Made by a program: the position numbers and the translations under genes. From NCBI GenBank assembly GCA_050953285.1, contig JBMNMK010000001.1, forward strand, positions 62,001-126,000: a DNA stretch of 64,000 bases. The letters are read 5' to 3'. The DNA comes from Olsenella_K sp050953285 (GTDB lineage: Bacteria; Actinomycetota; Coriobacteriia; Coriobacteriales; Atopobiaceae). The first letter of the stretch is position 1. Every line of letters begins with the position of its first letter. The notes under the pieces are model-generated. The model did no database searches. It was not told the DNA's origin and saw only the letters and a program-made list of their open reading frames with translations. Of the stretch, positions 63,157-64,000 are shown one piece after another.

Positions 63157-64000
63157 GTGGCACACCAAGACGCACAAAAAAAGAGCAAGGAGAAGAGGGG
63201 CTTCTCGCCTCTTGGAGGGCATCTTGTGGATGTCTTGCTTGTTGCTGTTTTCTTGTTTGGCTTGGCAATACTTCTGTATCCCACTATCTCTAACATCCGG
63301 ACGTCTCAGGTTATGCGCAGATCTGTATCCCAATACGATGCAAAGGTGCAGACTATGACCTCAGCGGACTTTGATGCGGAATGGCAAAAGGTTGATGCGT
63401 ATAACGCCCTCGTGGCACAGGTGGGATTAAGCTCATATTTTCCTGATGACATGCACCAGCAATATGAGGAAGCCATCAACCTGTCTGGAGATCAGCAGGC
63501 CATGATGGGACATATTGAAATCCCTAAGTTGAGCGTGGATTTGCCCATCTATCATGGCACGTCAGACGATGTTTTAACGGCTGGGGTGGGGCATATTGAA
63601 GGTTCTTCATTACCAGGCGGAGGTCCGAGTACTCATACGGTGTTATCGGGGCATCGCGGCCTGCCTACCAGTGAGCTCTTTACTAACTTGGATCAGATGC
63701 AGGAAGGGGATGTCTTCTTCTTGCATGTGATGAACAGAAACCTTGCGTATGAGGTCGACCAGATACGGATAGTGCTCCCCAATGAGCTGGAGGATCTTCA
63801 GGTTCAGCCAGGAGAAGACCTCTGCACGCTGGTTACCTGTACGCCATATGCCATCAATACGCATCGCCTACTGGTTCGTGGACATAGGATTGAATACCCG
63901 GAAGAGGCAAACGTTGCCGCAGATGCCATAAAGGTGGATCCGCTGTTAGTTGCTTCAATTCTGGCGGTTCCTGCATTTGTTGCGGCAATCATTGCCCTGG
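63157..64000 (+). CDS. Class C (pilin) sortase, 3' end outside the window
   Basis: 281 codons are visible from GTG 63157 (AGGGG upstream). A first membrane helix (VLLVAVFLFGLAILLYP) is followed by the sortase core: MGHIEIPKLSVDLPIYHG, THTVLSGHRGLP with the catalytic His, LCTLVTCTPYA with the Cys and THRLLVRGHR with the Arg. A second helix begins near the window end (LLVASILAVPAFVAAII), typical of pilus-polymerising class C enzymes. A copy of the dispersed motif lies at 63196-63209, inverted. Confidence 0.92.
   Translation, partial: MAHQDAQKKSKEKRGFSPLGGHLVDVLLVAVFLFGLAILLYPTISNIRTSQVMRRSVSQYDAKVQTMTSADFDAEWQKVDAYNALVAQVGLSSYFPDDMHQQYEEAINLSGDQQAMMGHIEIPKLSVDLPIYHGTSDDVLTAGVGHIEGSSLPGGGPSTHTVLSGHRGLPTSELFTNLDQMQEGDVFFLHVMNRNLAYEVDQIRIVLPNELEDLQVQPGEDLCTLVTCTPYAINTHRLLVRGHRIEYPEEANVAADAIKVDPLLVASILAVPAFVAAIIAL
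63196..63209 (-). repeat. Dispersed GGCGAGAARCCCCT motif, inverted
   Basis: Minus strand reads GGCGAGAAGCCCCT, in the cytoplasmic N-terminal tail of the sortase (coding strand RGFSPL). Confidence 0.75.

Noticed and set aside
1..64000. CRISPR arrays, prophage, insertion sequences, rRNA genes
   Set aside because: No regularly spaced direct repeats, no transposase or phage genes and no rRNA segments were found on either strand.

Overview
The window is a stretch of bacterial chromosome centred on the replication origin. Gene content, gene order and protein character point to an actinobacterium of class Coriobacteriia, most likely the Atopobium/Lancefieldella/Olsenella group (Atopobiaceae). The clues are the block gyrA-gyrB-DUF721-recF-dnaN-dnaA / oriC / rpmH-rnpA-yidD-yidC-jag-rsmG-parA-parB, LPxTG pili with a class C sortase, moderate GC content, and Ala/Glu/Asp-rich acidic tails on many proteins. 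The assignment rests on reading the proteins; no database search was possible.

Origin and chromosome segregation (about 34-46.3 kb). Genes left of about 40.3 kb mostly read leftward and genes right of 40.7 kb mostly rightward, as expected for co-orientation with replication forks leaving an origin at about 40.3-40.6 kb. The gap between a GHKL-ATPase/winged-helix gene and rpmH holds a cluster of DnaA-box-like nonamers. Two perfect parS palindromes flank parAB. TTTTCAACA nonamers recur upstream of dnaA, upstream of dnaB and at oriC.

Left arm (1-34 kb). At the edge is the 5' part of a large thioester-domain surface adhesin whose frame is broken exactly at an alternating TA tract, which looks like a phase-variation switch in the OFF state. 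Next come a decayed ABC exporter, a lactate/2-hydroxyacid dehydrogenase, purine genes (purN, purM, purF, purE, then purD and purA) with a class B sortase between purE and purF, a pyridoxal kinase, a Nudix hydrolase, dnaB, the rpsF-ssb-rpsR-DUF2232-rplI cluster, two tRNA-Ser genes, a TRIC-type channel, typA, a membrane-anchored tandem ribbon-helix-helix protein with a four-copy GTATTAC array in front of it, tRNA-Ile and tRNA-Ala, a bifunctional nuclease, and gyrA/gyrB.

Right arm (46.3-64 kb). rlmN and ddl are divergent. A large exonuclease-helicase (DinG type) is followed, convergently, by a WYL regulator pair of PafB/PafC type whose second gene carries an in-frame stop. A 1336-residue membrane protein follows that looks like an M28 peptidase split by about 945 acidic residues and lacking the catalytic Glu pair. 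Then come tRNA-Gly, a PadR remnant, an M29 aminopeptidase, and a pilus locus (coiled-coil protein, signal peptidase I, LPSTG pilin, class C sortase) cut by the window end.

Beyond genes, the main unexplained signal is a dispersed DNA motif, GGCGAGAARCCCCT, present eight times with at most one mismatch from GGCGAGAAACCCCT, in both orientations and in different reading frames, mostly in poorly conserved protein linkers or between genes.
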